64,000 bases of DNA. It comes from Chitinophaga sp. S165. GTDB taxonomy: Bacteria > Bacteroidota > Bacteroidia > Chitinophagales > Chitinophagaceae. Under the pieces are notes generated by a model. The model was not told where the DNA came from and searched no databases. It was given only the letters and a program-made list of their open reading frames with translations. The stretch lies in contig NZ_QGTG01000002.1 of NCBI RefSeq assembly GCF_003182155.1, forward strand, positions 1,417,613-1,481,612, read 5' to 3'. This document shows positions 33,610 to 42,232 of the stretch, in pieces. The stretch's first letter is position 1; each line of letters starts with the position of its first letter. Both the position numbers and the translations under genes were made by a program.

Positions 33610-35868
33610 TTATTGTTTGATGATCCGTAACGTTTCACTCTTATCATTCCTTTCCACTCTGATAAAATACACTGCTTGTACCAGCTTACTGCAATCAACT
33701 GTTAGCTGATGCTGACCAGCAGGATAAACTTTATTTGTTATAGTGTTAATAAGTGCACCACTGGCATCAAATAATCTGACTGCTACTCTTGTTTCCTGTT
33801 TGTTGTAGAAACTGATATTAGACGTATTCACCGTCGGATTAGGATAAATCCGCGCAGCTTCATTGACGGTCGTATAGCTGTCTTCTTCTTTATACGCTAC
33901 TGTACTTTGTGCACTGGCACTACATGCCGCTGCAGAAGGACTGTTACCAGTCACTTCCACCCAGTCTATAATAGCAAATTCAGTAGAGGATGTTGTTTCG
34001 ATCCTTACCGTATTTGCACCAGCAGCAAGTGTTGCGGTTACCGCAGCAGTAGTTGTCCAGGCGGTCCAGGAGCTTGTTTTAGGGAATGATACACTTGCTA
34101 CCGCTGTACTGCCATTCACCAATAGACGTGCAGTAGTTGAAACATTAGCGCCGCCATTGGAATATCTCCATACAAACGAATAAGTCCCTGCTGAAGGAAC
34201 TATAATACGGTAGTTAACGCCTTTGGATGCTGAATTGGACAGATTGATATAATAGCCGCCGTCGGCGCCGCTGTAGCTGTTCTGACGACTACCATCTGCG
34301 CCGCAATAACCACTCATAGCTGATGCTGCATCGTCTATACGCAATGTATTGCCACCGCCACCATTGTTTGCTGTGAAATTAGCCGTAACTGCAAGATTGG
34401 AATTAACTGTTACAGCAGTAGTGGTGGATGTGCCACTGGCAGCTCCACTCCATCCTGAGAAGGTATACCCGCTGGCAGGTGACGCCGTCAGCGTAACTAC
34501 TGTGCCCGCAGTGTATGAAGATGCATTCGGGCTAGCAGTTACTGTACCTCCCGCAGCAGGTGACGCAGTAAGACTAAGTGTGTAAGTGCCCGGATTGGGA
34601 TTACCGGTGCTGCCTGATTCCCTGGCACCCAGATCAGGTGCAGACCCTGTATAAGTAATGCCAGGTGCTGTAACGCCTGTGTTGATCAAATCGCTGCCAC
34701 TGGCCAGTGCCAGGAAGTTACCGAGATTAGGACTGCCATCTGAATTTTTACCAACACTGGGGCTTGTAGAGACAAAGTCTGCGCTGCTCACCACCAGTCC
34801 GCCGCTATTGGTGCTGACGTTGTTCTTCCACCACACATTGCTGCTGCCTACTTCTGTACCGTTTGATTTGTCGCTGGAGCCGGCATTGAACGATAGATTA
34901 TTCCTATAGGTTGCATTACTGCCTTCCCTGAAATTGAAGTTGGATTCTGCATTGTTGTAACTCGTGTTGTTGGATACTTCGATATTACCAGGATTGTTGT
35001 TGTCTGTAAAGCCGTGGTGGCCGTTGTTGAATGCCACACAACGGCGTACGATGTGATTCACAGAAATACCTGAACCGCCCAGTTTAAAGCCATTCTTATC
35101 GCCATTGCCGGAAGTACCGCCATTGCTCAGTGAGCCATTGTTGTAGGCTACGCAGTTTTCCAGTGTTACGGCGCCAATGGGGCCTGTATCATCTTTCGCA
35201 TAGAAGTCCCATCCATCATCAATGTTGTGATGAGAGATACATCCTCTGAATACATTCCCAGTACCGCAGGTTAGTTTAGCGGCAAAGCCGTCTGCATCTT
35301 CATTGTCGGGATCCTGGTTGTCAAATGCCTCACAGTTCAGGATAAGATTGTTGGAAGGCCATGAACTGATGGTCGTGTTGGTAGTGACATAGCGGCTAAG
35401 TTGTAAGCCGCTGTCGTGGTTACCGCTGAAGATGCACTTTTCAATAGTGTTGTTGTTACCAGCCAGTAACATACCATTATCACCTGCGCCTCTGATGGTG
35501 ATGCCTGTGAAATGCCAGTAATCGCCATCCAGTACCAGTCCACGGTTAGCGTCTGCAATAGCTTGTCCGGAGAAGTCGAGCACAGGCACTTCACTTGCAT
35601 ATGCAACAACATTTTTGTTGGCAGATGATGTACCGTTGTTGGTAGCAGGAATAATAACAGATGCGGAGAAGCTGTAAGTGCCTCCGCGTACGTAAATGGT
35701 GCCGCCAGCGGGGATAGTTGCTAAAGCATTGGTAAGTGTTGTAGGGGCGTTAATGCTTGTGCCGGGGTTAGACGCTGAGCCGCCGGGGGCAACATACAGC
35801 GGGGTTTGAGCATAGGCCATACCTTCTCCCAGAAGGCATGTAAGTGCCAGTAGTATTAGTGTTTTCAT
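33610..35868 (-). CDS. Secreted PL9 pectate lyase with InlB-like repeat, CBM and T9SS tail
   Basis: 752 residues with a signal peptide (MKTLILLALTCLLGEGMAYA). PL9 parallel beta-helix to about 400: GGTIYVRGGTYSF, GDYWHFTGITIRGAGDNGML, NEDADGFAAKLTCGTGNVFR, SHHNIDDGWDFYAKDDTGPI, GDKNGFKLGGSG, FNNGHHGFTDNNNPG, the calcium and catalytic-Lys strands of Pel9A. An InlB-like repeat (PASGYTFSGWSGAASG, VTANFT), a CBM6/35-like domain (RIDDAASAMSGYCGADG, FAIIDWVEVTG) and a type IX sorting domain (AARIYPNPTVNTSN, QAVYFIRVERNDKSET) follow. Attacks polygalacturonate outside the cell. Same tail as the PL1 enzyme, suggesting module exchange. Confidence 0.95.
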   Translation of the reverse strand: MKTLILLALTCLLGEGMAYAQTPLYVAPGGSASNPGTSINAPTTLTNALATIPAGGTIYVRGGTYSFSASVIIPATNNGTSSANKNVVAYASEVPVLDFSGQAIADANRGLVLDGDYWHFTGITIRGAGDNGMLLAGNNNTIEKCIFSGNHDSGLQLSRYVTTNTTISSWPSNNLILNCEAFDNQDPDNEDADGFAAKLTCGTGNVFRGCISHHNIDDGWDFYAKDDTGPIGAVTLENCVAYNNGSLSNGGTSGNGDKNGFKLGGSGISVNHIVRRCVAFNNGHHGFTDNNNPGNIEVSNNTSYNNAESNFNFREGSNATYRNNLSFNAGSSDKSNGTEVGSSNVWWKNNVSTNSGGLVVSSADFVSTSPSVGKNSDGSPNLGNFLALASGSDLINTGVTAPGITYTGSAPDLGARESGSTGNPNPGTYTLSLTASPAAGGTVTASPNASSYTAGTVVTLTASPASGYTFSGWSGAASGTSTTTAVTVNSNLAVTANFTANNGGGGNTLRIDDAASAMSGYCGADGSRQNSYSGADGGYYINLSNSASKGVNYRIIVPSAGTYSFVWRYSNGGANVSTTARLLVNGSTAVASVSFPKTSSWTAWTTTAAVTATLAAGANTVRIETTSSTEFAIIDWVEVTGNSPSAAACSASAQSTVAYKEEDSYTTVNEAARIYPNPTVNTSNISFYNKQETRVAVRLFDASGALINTITNKVYPAGQHQLTVDCSKLVQAVYFIRVERNDKSETLRIIKQ

Positions 35869-35933
35869 AACGGGGTTTTATTTCTTCCTGAAATTACAGG
35901 ATTTGAAACGTGAGCAATCAGAAGCAGCAGTAA

Positions 35934-35953
35934 TTATTTACGCAAACGTTCCC
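35934..35953 (-). promoter_or_regulatory. Candidate pectinase operator upstream of PL9
   Basis: GGGAACGTTTGCGTAAATAA on the minus strand, 66 bases upstream of the PL9 start; 18 of 20 bases identical to the site upstream of the PL1 gene. Contains ACGCAAACGTT, half of a LacI-family consensus. Confidence 0.6.
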
Positions 35954-36103
35954 ACTCTAAATTGGACAAAGTTTAGCAGTGCTGAGCACCTGCAGACAGG
36001 GGGAAAATAATAGCTGATTAAATACTAAAACATTGAGAATTAAAGTAAATGTTTGAATAAGCATAAATAAAGTAATACTTTAGTACCTCGTAATTCATGT
36101 GAG

Positions 36104-36754
36104 ATGCAAAAGTCCCTCTATGCCTTATGTCTCTTTTTTTTGCCAGCATGCTATTCCATCGTAGAGCCTCCCAAAGAAAAAGAAACTGCCCTTGGCATGA
36201 TTAACATAGTTGAACCCGCCATTGATACAGGTATGATGATCCTCGCTTCTCCTCCTGAGAACGCGCAGTTCATTCCGGATACCGTGCATGTGGAAGGTTA
36301 TTTCGATGACGATACCAGTTGTGATAAAGGGTATGGGGTGTTTGTAGGTAATACCCGTAGTGATGGCGTAAATGCGGCCGATGCGGAAGCGCCAACAGAA
36401 AAACAATATGTGGTCCGCTTTCAGGATAACCGGCTGAAACCTATGCCAGTGATGACAGGCCGGCATATCAGACTGGTGAATGAAGGTGACCTGAATGCGG
36501 ATGGAAAGGATGAGATCTCGATCTTTGTATTGTCGATGCGTTCCTGTATGTATACTGCCAGCACCTGGTCTTATACAGCAGGAAGATGGATCAGGCTCAC
36601 TGATTACTGGTCTATTCCTACTCTGTGTGATTACCTCAGTGATGAAGAGCTGCAAAACAGGATCGTCATGGAAGATGGCGTATTATACTACTATGAAACC
36701 GATATCAGTGATAAAGATCTCCCGCTTGTAAAGAAAGAATTAGTATTGAAATAA
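36104..36754 (+). CDS. Hypothetical lipoprotein
   Basis: 216 residues with lipobox LPAC (MQKSLYALCLFFLPACYSIV). The mature protein has GDLNADGKDEISIFVLSMRS, a calcium-loop motif of the FG-GAP/dockerin kind, and three or four Cys. No known family. A possible promoter upstream is TTTG at about 36050 and TACTTTAG, an imperfect match. Convergent with the phosphoesterase gene 3 bases downstream. Confidence 0.65.
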   Translation: MQKSLYALCLFFLPACYSIVEPPKEKETALGMINIVEPAIDTGMMILASPPENAQFIPDTVHVEGYFDDDTSCDKGYGVFVGNTRSDGVNAADAEAPTEKQYVVRFQDNRLKPMPVMTGRHIRLVNEGDLNADGKDEISIFVLSMRSCMYTASTWSYTAGRWIRLTDYWSIPTLCDYLSDEELQNRIVMEDGVLYYYETDISDKDLPLVKKELVLK

Positions 36755-36757
36755 CCC

Positions 36758-37489
36758 TTAACGGTTCCTTCCTTTTTCATTTGGATATAATTGTTTCACA
36801 GGATCGCTCTGCCAGAATTTCTTCGTATTAATGTCCATCGCTGTCAGCTTCCCATAAAAAGCAGCGCCTGTATCCACGTTCCACACATTACAACCTTGCA
36901 TAGGGACATCTACATCGTAGTTGATGGTAGGCGTATGTCCGATGAAGATCTCATTAAATACAAGTAATCTTTTAGGATACAATTTGGAATCCCGCTTGAT
37001 GCGTTTGTCTACCGAAACGGCCATTTCCCAAAGGGTTCTGTCCCAATAATAGCTAGTATCATATCGTTCCATCGCGGGGCCATGCATAGAGGTAAAGCCT
37101 GCATGTATAAATAACCTGCTTTCATCATCGATGAGATAATCTCTCATCCTGTTGTAGAAGATGATATGATTATTCTTCTGTGACTGATTATACCCTTCAT
37201 AACTTTCTACAGTTTCTTTGCCACCATTGAACTGCCATGTCTGATCGGGGAATCCTCCCATTAACCAGGCTTCACACCAGGCATCATGATTGCCTTTGAT
37301 GAAGGTGCAATGGTATTGTTTTTCCAGTTGCATGAGATAATCTATGACCTGTGCAGATTGTGACCAGCCATCAACATAGTCACCCAGGAAGATCAGGTGA
37401 TCATCTGCCCTCAGTTTGATCTTATCCAGTACCTGCTCCAATGCTTTCAATGCACCATGTATGTCCCCAATTACAAACGTCCGCGCCAT
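36758..37489 (-). CDS. Metallophosphoesterase, PPP family
   Basis: 243 residues, cytoplasmic. Calcineurin-like motifs GDIHGAL (8-14), GDYVDGW and KGNHDAW are complete, with downstream His in GFTSMHG and GHTPT. Relatives are bacterial Ser/Thr protein phosphatases, diadenosine tetraphosphatases and RNA-end phosphatases. Its ATG overlaps the stop of the ADP-ribosylglycohydrolase relic (TAATG), so it is translationally coupled to the NAD/ADP-ribose cluster and may act on a nucleotide or RNA end there. Confidence 0.88.
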   Translation of the reverse strand: MARTFVIGDIHGALKALEQVLDKIKLRADDHLIFLGDYVDGWSQSAQVIDYLMQLEKQYHCTFIKGNHDAWCEAWLMGGFPDQTWQFNGGKETVESYEGYNQSQKNNHIIFYNRMRDYLIDDESRLFIHAGFTSMHGPAMERYDTSYYWDRTLWEMAVSVDKRIKRDSKLYPKRLLVFNEIFIGHTPTINYDVDVPMQGCNVWNVDTGAAFYGKLTAMDINTKKFWQSDPVKQLYPNEKGRNR

Positions 37490-37716
37490 TATCCGTAAAT
37501 TTTGGCTTGCAAGTTAGTGATCAACTGGTCAATTGCGTCTCTTTTTGCCAAAACATTTAGCCAGTCGGCAGGAATTGTTTCCCATCCATATGTCAGACCT
37601 GCCAGTCCGCCTGTAACTGCTGCTGTCGTGTCCGTATCATTTCCGAGGTGCACGCCAAGTGCATCGCCGGTAGCTACGCCCAGTAGGGCGTCTTTAATAA
37701 AGTTTCTGTCAGTCAT
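37489..37716 (-). pseudogene. ADP-ribosylglycohydrolase with a large in-frame internal deletion
   Basis: 75 codons. The first 22 residues (MTDRNFIKDALLGVATGDAL, then GV) are the N-terminus of the DraG/ARH family; the rest (GNDTDTTAAVTGGLAGLTYG, WETIPADWLNVLAKRDAIDQ) is its C-terminus. The roughly 180 residues between are gone with the frame intact. The first metal site normally needs residues from the missing part, so hydrolase activity is unlikely. The frame is still open and coupled to the phosphoesterase start codon, so it may survive as a translation leader or a small binding protein. Confidence 0.8.
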
Positions 37717-37725
37717 GTGCTGTTG

Positions 37726-38268
37726 TTAGAAGTTGATATACTTAGCCGGCACATGATCTGTCAGCCACACGCCGTTATCAGAGATGTAGAACAGGAATCC
37801 GTCCCTGTGCATCTGACCACTGCTGATGTTGAGGATCACAGGATTGCCCCGGCGACTACCTACCGTAACAGCTGTATCCTTGTCTCGGCTTAGATGCAGG
37901 TGCTGACGGCTCATGCGCTGCAGGCCTTCTTTCCTGATGCTGTCCAGGAATTTAGATACTGTTCCGTGATAAAGATATTCCGGTGGCGCTGTAGGGTCGA
38001 GCCCCAGGGAGATATCGACAGAATGACCCTGGCTGGCGCGTATTTTATTACCATCAGGGCTAAAGGCATAACGTTGTTTGTCGTCAGTATCAACTACTTC
38101 TTCCAGTTCATCAAAGGATAGTCGGTGTCCGCTGGCATTCATTTTAGCGATCAGTTCATCTACATCTGTCCAACCGTTTTCATCAAGGGTAACTCCAATA
38201 ACCTCCGGCTGATGCCGAAGGATGAGGCTCAGAAATTTACTGATGCTCTTCTTTTGTTTCTCGTTCAT
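37726..38268 (-). CDS. kptA: RNA 2'-phosphotransferase (Tpt1/KptA)
   Basis: I start at 38268 (MNEKQKKSISKFLSLILRHQ); the ORF reaches 38337 but the added 23 residues are not family-like. 180 residues, the normal size. Conserved Tpt1 marks: SLILRHQPE, GWTDVDELI, RYAFSPDGNKIRASQGHS, YHGT, HLHLSRD, GSRRGNPVIL, FYISDNGVWLTDHVP. It transfers an internal RNA 2'-phosphate to NAD+, making ADP-ribose 1''-2''-cyclic phosphate and nicotinamide. Bacteria lack the yeast tRNA splicing pathway, so its substrate is open. Operon: NrtR, KptA, relic, phosphoesterase. Confidence 0.93.
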   Translation of the reverse strand: MNEKQKKSISKFLSLILRHQPEVIGVTLDENGWTDVDELIAKMNASGHRLSFDELEEVVDTDDKQRYAFSPDGNKIRASQGHSVDISLGLDPTAPPEYLYHGTVSKFLDSIRKEGLQRMSRQHLHLSRDKDTAVTVGSRRGNPVILNISSGQMHRDGFLFYISDNGVWLTDHVPAKYINF

Positions 38269-38370
38269 TGTATTTATTGTTTTAATTGGTCCCTGACTTC
38301 CATCAGGGCATACCCCAGGAGGTTGTGTCCCTTCCATAGGGTGGGGTTTTTGTGCTACTGTATTTCATCT

Positions 38371-39048
38371 TTAGAAATTTATCTGGAAGCTATTCTTCTT
38401 TAATTTTTTATTGAACTTATAGAGATCGGGATGCCGGTTCTGCGAACCTTCTCTTTTTTTGCCGGTGTTGATGATGTATTCTGACTCGAGGATTTTCCTT
38501 CTGAAGTTGCGGCGGTCAATCGTAATGTCCAGGATACATTCATACAGTTCGTGTAGTTCAGGCATAGTGAACAGATCGTCCAGCAGCTCAAAGCCCACGG
38601 GAAAATAAGTGATCTTGGAGCGTAAGCGCTGGAGTGCCTGTTGGAACATGCTGTCGTGGTCAAACCCGAGAGCAGGCAAATCATTGATGTTGAACCAGCT
38701 CACATCATTGGCCATACTGCCCGCAGCAATAGCTATCCTGGCCGGGTTCACCAATGCATAGTGGGCCACTGAAATAGCGCGGCCACGGGGATCACGATCA
38801 GGTTCATCGAAAGAGTATAATTGTTCCAGGTATACGTCATCCATGCCCAGTTTAGTCTTTAAAACCCTTGAACAGGTATCCTTGAACCGTTCTTCCATTT
38901 GCAGGAAAGCGCCGGGCAGTACCCAGCGGTCTTTAAAGGGTGCTTCTTTCCTGTTCAGGAGTAAAACGGAAAGGTTTTGCTTACTGTAACCAAATACAAC
39001 CAGGTCCACTGCAAGGGAGGGGTTTTGATAACTATGAAAGGGTTTCAT
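38371..39048 (-). CDS. NrtR-type Nudix transcriptional regulator
   Basis: 225 residues. N-terminal Nudix fold (VDLVVFGYSKQNLSVLLLNR, WVLPGAFLQMEERFKDTCSR). The Nudix box lacks its catalytic acidic residues (SRVLKTKLG where REUXEEXGU is expected), so it should bind rather than cleave its ligand. The C-terminal winged helix (ELYECILDITIDRRNFRRKI, LESEYIINTGKKREG) is as in NrtR, the ADP-ribose-sensing repressor of NAD metabolism. It lies 102 bases upstream of kptA and probably controls the cluster and itself. Confidence 0.87.
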   Translation of the reverse strand: MKPFHSYQNPSLAVDLVVFGYSKQNLSVLLLNRKEAPFKDRWVLPGAFLQMEERFKDTCSRVLKTKLGMDDVYLEQLYSFDEPDRDPRGRAISVAHYALVNPARIAIAAGSMANDVSWFNINDLPALGFDHDSMFQQALQRLRSKITYFPVGFELLDDLFTMPELHELYECILDITIDRRNFRRKILESEYIINTGKKREGSQNRHPDLYKFNKKLKKNSFQINF

Positions 39049-39071
39049 CTACTCTTTGTGTTAATCTGACG

Positions 39072-39100
39072 CAAAGATAGTAAATATTCTTTTATCAAAA
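39072..39100 (-). promoter_or_regulatory. Promoter of the NrtR cluster
   Basis: On the minus strand TTTTG (39100-39096) and TATCTTTG (39079-39072). The -7 element fits TAnnTTTG; the 16-base spacer is shorter than 19. The spacer holds AAAGAATATTTAC, an AT-rich stretch where an NrtR operator would be expected. Confidence 0.65.
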
Positions 39101-39398
39101 TAATAACTGCTGTCGCGTAGCAGCAGACTATTATATCTTCGTGACCATAGCCAAGGAAGACGGCCTTTAATCATCCATGAAATTTTCAGTACCCTATTAA
39201 ATGTTAACCCCGTCACGAAAAAAATGTAAACCCATGAATCAGGAAAAAAGAAACTATCTGATCGTTGACACAGGCAACCTCGATAATCACAAAAAAACAT
39301 CGCAAGGAAACCCGAATTTAATATAGTGACAGCAGCTATGCTGTTAAGATCATCATCCTGTTGTTGCCCCGTTCACCTACAAAATCAAACCCACAAAA
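39101..39398. other. Intergenic region, nothing firm
   Basis: Contains an imperfect hairpin CTGCTGTCGCGTAGCAGCAG at 39107-39126 and presumably the promoter of the small gene at 39399, but I find no consensus match. A 79-codon minus-strand ORF here overlaps the NrtR promoter and is rejected. Confidence 0.4.
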
Positions 39399-39662
39399 AT
39401 GAAAAACGTAAGATTCGCGTTAATGGCAGTGGCCGTTACCCTCGCTGCCGGAACAGCGGTAGCCACAAATCTGCAAAACAAAGCTGAACGTGCTGAAACC
39501 AAGTACTTCAAAACCAGTACAGGCGAATTTGCAGTAGCAGGTATCAAGGATTATGACTACGTATGTGCATGGGACCATTTCGGTACCTGTACCTATACGT
39601 TTGATGCAGCTACCGGTACTTACAGATCAAGTGAGGCTGGTAAGATCCTGTTCCTGCGTTAG
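39399..39662 (+). CDS. Small exported protein, DUF6520-like
   Basis: 87 residues: signal peptide (MKNVRFALMAVAVTLAAGTA), then TKYFKTSTGEFAVAGIKDYD, VCAWDHFGTCTYTFDAATGT. The two Cys separated by WDHFGT fit the DUF6520 pattern of small Bacteroidota exported proteins, as I remember it. Function unknown. Own terminator. Confidence 0.65.
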   Translation: MKNVRFALMAVAVTLAAGTAVATNLQNKAERAETKYFKTSTGEFAVAGIKDYDYVCAWDHFGTCTYTFDAATGTYRSSEAGKILFLR

Positions 39663-39684
39663 AGCAGCAGAACGTAAATTATAT

Positions 39685-39725
39685 GGCAGATGAGTTGCTT
39701 CGCGGTTGCTCATCTGCCGATTTTC
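39685..39725 (+). terminator. Terminator after the DUF6520-like gene
   Basis: Stem GGCAGATGAG/CTCATCTGCC with a 14-base loop, followed by GATTTTCC. Confidence 0.75.
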
Positions 39726-39839
39726 CATTGTTCACGTATTTATACGTAGTAAAACAGGAGTTTTTGCACTTGACGGGAAAGGTTAATTGAATGAGTTTTG
39801 TGTCATTGAATTAATTATTAACCACAAACCCCAAAGAAA

Positions 39840-40676
39840 ATGCGCAAACATCTCCTCTTCACAGGCGTGGCTGCTATAGCTGCCCTGTCATTGTTTTCCT
39901 GCAAGAAAGACCAGCAGGTCGCCCCACAGTCATCAATAGGTTCCACAACTGAAGCCGGCGGCAGATTGGCAGGCACAGATGAACTGGATGCTATCCTGAA
40001 AGATCTTTCACCGGATACCTACCTCTTAGCTTTTGATGGATTACCAGCCAATGCTTACATCACCAAAGCCCGTTATGGTGGCTTGTCTGATGAAACACAG
40101 TATTATGGTCCTGGTGGCCGTCCGCCATTCCCGGAACTGGCTAAGATCGGTTACGAAAGGATCCCGTTCCGTAAGATCTGGATCAAAACCTGTCCTACCA
40201 TGATCCCTGTATTTGATATTGCTTCCCGTGCTGCTGCACTGGCAAAGAAAGCTGATCCTAAACAGTTTGCCGATCTGGCCGTATACGAAATAGGTAAAGG
40301 ACAACAACTGCTTGCTACTAAAACATTCCTGGCTGCCGGTGCACGTTTAACCCCTGATGTTATTGATCAGAAAGTGATCGGTAAGGCGTCATTGTCGAAA
40401 TTCCGTTTGTCCGTTCCTGCAGGTCAGCTGCCTTATTTTACCCGTGGTTTCTATGGTACTGCCGACATTACCCAGGTTGCTGGTGCCGGTGCCCGTCTTA
40501 CTGTTTACAATGGTCTGAAATGGGAAGACATCCTGAGAAAGAGGTTCCCCAACCTGATCGGTTGTTTCGATCCTGAGATCATGAAAGATATCCGCGCCAA
40601 TTTTGTGCGCCTGGATGCACGCTTCGAGAAACTGAATTTCGAAGAAGTGGCTGGTGGTGTAGTGGTTGGCTTCTAA
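39840..40676 (+). CDS. Hypothetical lipoprotein
   Basis: 278 residues, lipobox LFSC (MRKHLLFTGVAAIAALSLFS then CKKD). The mature part includes RFKLSVPAG-like strands (SKFRLSVPAGQLPYFTRGFY), FRKIWIKTCPTMIPVFDIAS and a C-terminal helix-rich end. No domain named. Only two Cys in the mature chain apart from the lipid Cys. Single gene. Confidence 0.65.
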   Translation: MRKHLLFTGVAAIAALSLFSCKKDQQVAPQSSIGSTTEAGGRLAGTDELDAILKDLSPDTYLLAFDGLPANAYITKARYGGLSDETQYYGPGGRPPFPELAKIGYERIPFRKIWIKTCPTMIPVFDIASRAAALAKKADPKQFADLAVYEIGKGQQLLATKTFLAAGARLTPDVIDQKVIGKASLSKFRLSVPAGQLPYFTRGFYGTADITQVAGAGARLTVYNGLKWEDILRKRFPNLIGCFDPEIMKDIRANFVRLDARFEKLNFEEVAGGVVVGF

Positions 40677-40776
40677 TGTTGCGTATGATCAGGAATTAAG
40701 GACCGGGAGTTGCTGTGGAATTGTTTTCCTGCCCGGTTCTTAGTCCTGCTCCTTTTCACTTCTCAATCCATCTGTT

Positions 40777-41274
40777 ATGATAACAGTCAAACATATCTGC
40801 TGGACCGGCATCGCCATCTTTCACCTGACAGTCGCTGCGCTGCATGCCGCTCACCTGGAGGAATGGACGACGGGTAAATCCCGGTTGCTGAAACCTATCA
40901 CCGCCTATGGCGATTATACCGGCAGTGGCAACATCTTTAGTTTTTTTGCGCCTCATATCGGCAATGAAATAGCGGTGGTATACACGCTTGCAGATGGCAC
41001 ACGCCAACAGGTGACCCGGTTGGAAAGCAGCAATACGGAATGCAATCGCCGCATACAGACCATCTATAATTTCTTCAGCATCGACGAAGCCCAGTCCCTC
41101 CTGGCAAAAAGCTGCGCCGCTTATATGTTACGTCAGCACCCCGAAACCCGCATGCTGCGTGTCACTGTTATCGGTAAACAAGTGCCTGATATGGCATCGT
41201 TCAGGGCTGGAGCCACACCGAAGTGGGAACCATTCTTAGTTAAAGATTTTAAAAACCTTTCTTATGCTCGCTAG
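40777..41274 (+). CDS. Hypothetical membrane-anchored protein paired with an HTTM protein
   Basis: 165 residues with one N-terminal hydrophobic span (HICWTGIAIFHLTVAALHAA), then an extracytoplasmic domain (FSFFAPHIGNEIAVVYTLAD, NTECNRRIQTIYNFFS, AKSCAAYMLRQHPETRMLRV). The stop overlaps the HTTM gene start by 11 bases, so the two are made together. I know no function; the fixed overlap suggests a subunit or chaperone of the HTTM protein. Confidence 0.7.
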   Translation: MITVKHICWTGIAIFHLTVAALHAAHLEEWTTGKSRLLKPITAYGDYTGSGNIFSFFAPHIGNEIAVVYTLADGTRQQVTRLESSNTECNRRIQTIYNFFSIDEAQSLLAKSCAAYMLRQHPETRMLRVTVIGKQVPDMASFRAGATPKWEPFLVKDFKNLSYAR

Positions 41275-42229
41275 TCTTAAACGTTTCTTCCTTACTCCCA
41301 GCACAGGTGAGCCGCTGGCATTTTTCAGAATAGGTATTGCCCTGCTGGGATTAGTACAGGGCGGCTGGCTGGCGGGCAGTATCACCCTGTTATACGGGAG
41401 TAATGGTTTAGTGCCCTGGTCTATCAGCAACGGGATCGTTGACGCTTATATGCCCCAGTTATCCTGGTTACAGCCATTGGTGAGCGTGACGGGTATGTCG
41501 GCCGATGCATGGGTGTATCTCCTGATGGGTATTTACCTGTTCAGCCTGGGCGTATTGCTGTTGGGTAAGTTTACACGGTATGCTGCTTTTGTGGCGTGGG
41601 CATTACAGTTCACATTCATCAATACCGGTTTCATGGGAGCCTACGGTGTGGAAACGTTTATGCACATCGCGTTGTTCTATTGTATTACCATGCCTGTGGG
41701 CGAGGTCTTCTCCTGGGATACATTCTCCCGGTCTGCAGCACCTGTGGCTACTGAATGGAATACACTATCCATCCGGGTATTACAGCTGCACCTGTGCGTT
41801 GTATATATTGCATCCGGCGCTGAAAAAGCGATGGGCATACAATGGTGGAACGGGGAAGCCATCTGGCAAACGCTGATGCAGGGTCAATTTGCCCGTTTTG
41901 ATATGCGTTGGATGGCTAATTATCCATTGCTGGCTAAAGTGATCGGATGGGGAACCTTGTTGTTGGAAACAGGATATCCTTTCTTTATCTGGTGGCGCCG
42001 TACCCGTCCTTATGGCTATCTGGCCATTGTGTTGATGCACATGGGGATTGCGGTGTTTATGGGACTACAACTATTCTCCGGTATCATGATCATTTTCAAT
42101 ACCGCTGCCTTTGGCTGGCCTTATCTGCAACATGCATATCGTTCCATTGTATTACCATTGCGGGAGAAGAAACGGCTGCAAAGAGCAGGACAGCTGGCCA
42201 CGCAGGCATTCTGGAATCATTTTGAATAA
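41264..42229 (+). CDS. HTTM-domain membrane protein
   Basis: 321 residues, six or more membrane spans. PLAFFRIGIALLGLVQGG at the N-terminus, RVLQLHLCVVYIASGAEKAM with the following WWNGEAIWQTL, and ETGYPFFIWWRRTRP fit the HTTM (horizontally transferred transmembrane) domain found also in vitamin-K-dependent gamma-glutamyl carboxylase. The carboxylase part is absent, so the reaction is unknown; a quinone-linked role is speculative. Second gene of a two-gene unit; convergent with the DUF1345 gene. Confidence 0.8.
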   Translation: MLASLKRFFLTPSTGEPLAFFRIGIALLGLVQGGWLAGSITLLYGSNGLVPWSISNGIVDAYMPQLSWLQPLVSVTGMSADAWVYLLMGIYLFSLGVLLLGKFTRYAAFVAWALQFTFINTGFMGAYGVETFMHIALFYCITMPVGEVFSWDTFSRSAAPVATEWNTLSIRVLQLHLCVVYIASGAEKAMGIQWWNGEAIWQTLMQGQFARFDMRWMANYPLLAKVIGWGTLLLETGYPFFIWWRRTRPYGYLAIVLMHMGIAVFMGLQLFSGIMIIFNTAAFGWPYLQHAYRSIVLPLREKKRLQRAGQLATQAFWNHFE

Positions 42230-42232
42230 GTG

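Noticed and set aside
39061..39300. 79-codon minus-strand ORF in the NrtR upstream region
   Set aside because: It covers the NrtR promoter and has no protein-like pattern.
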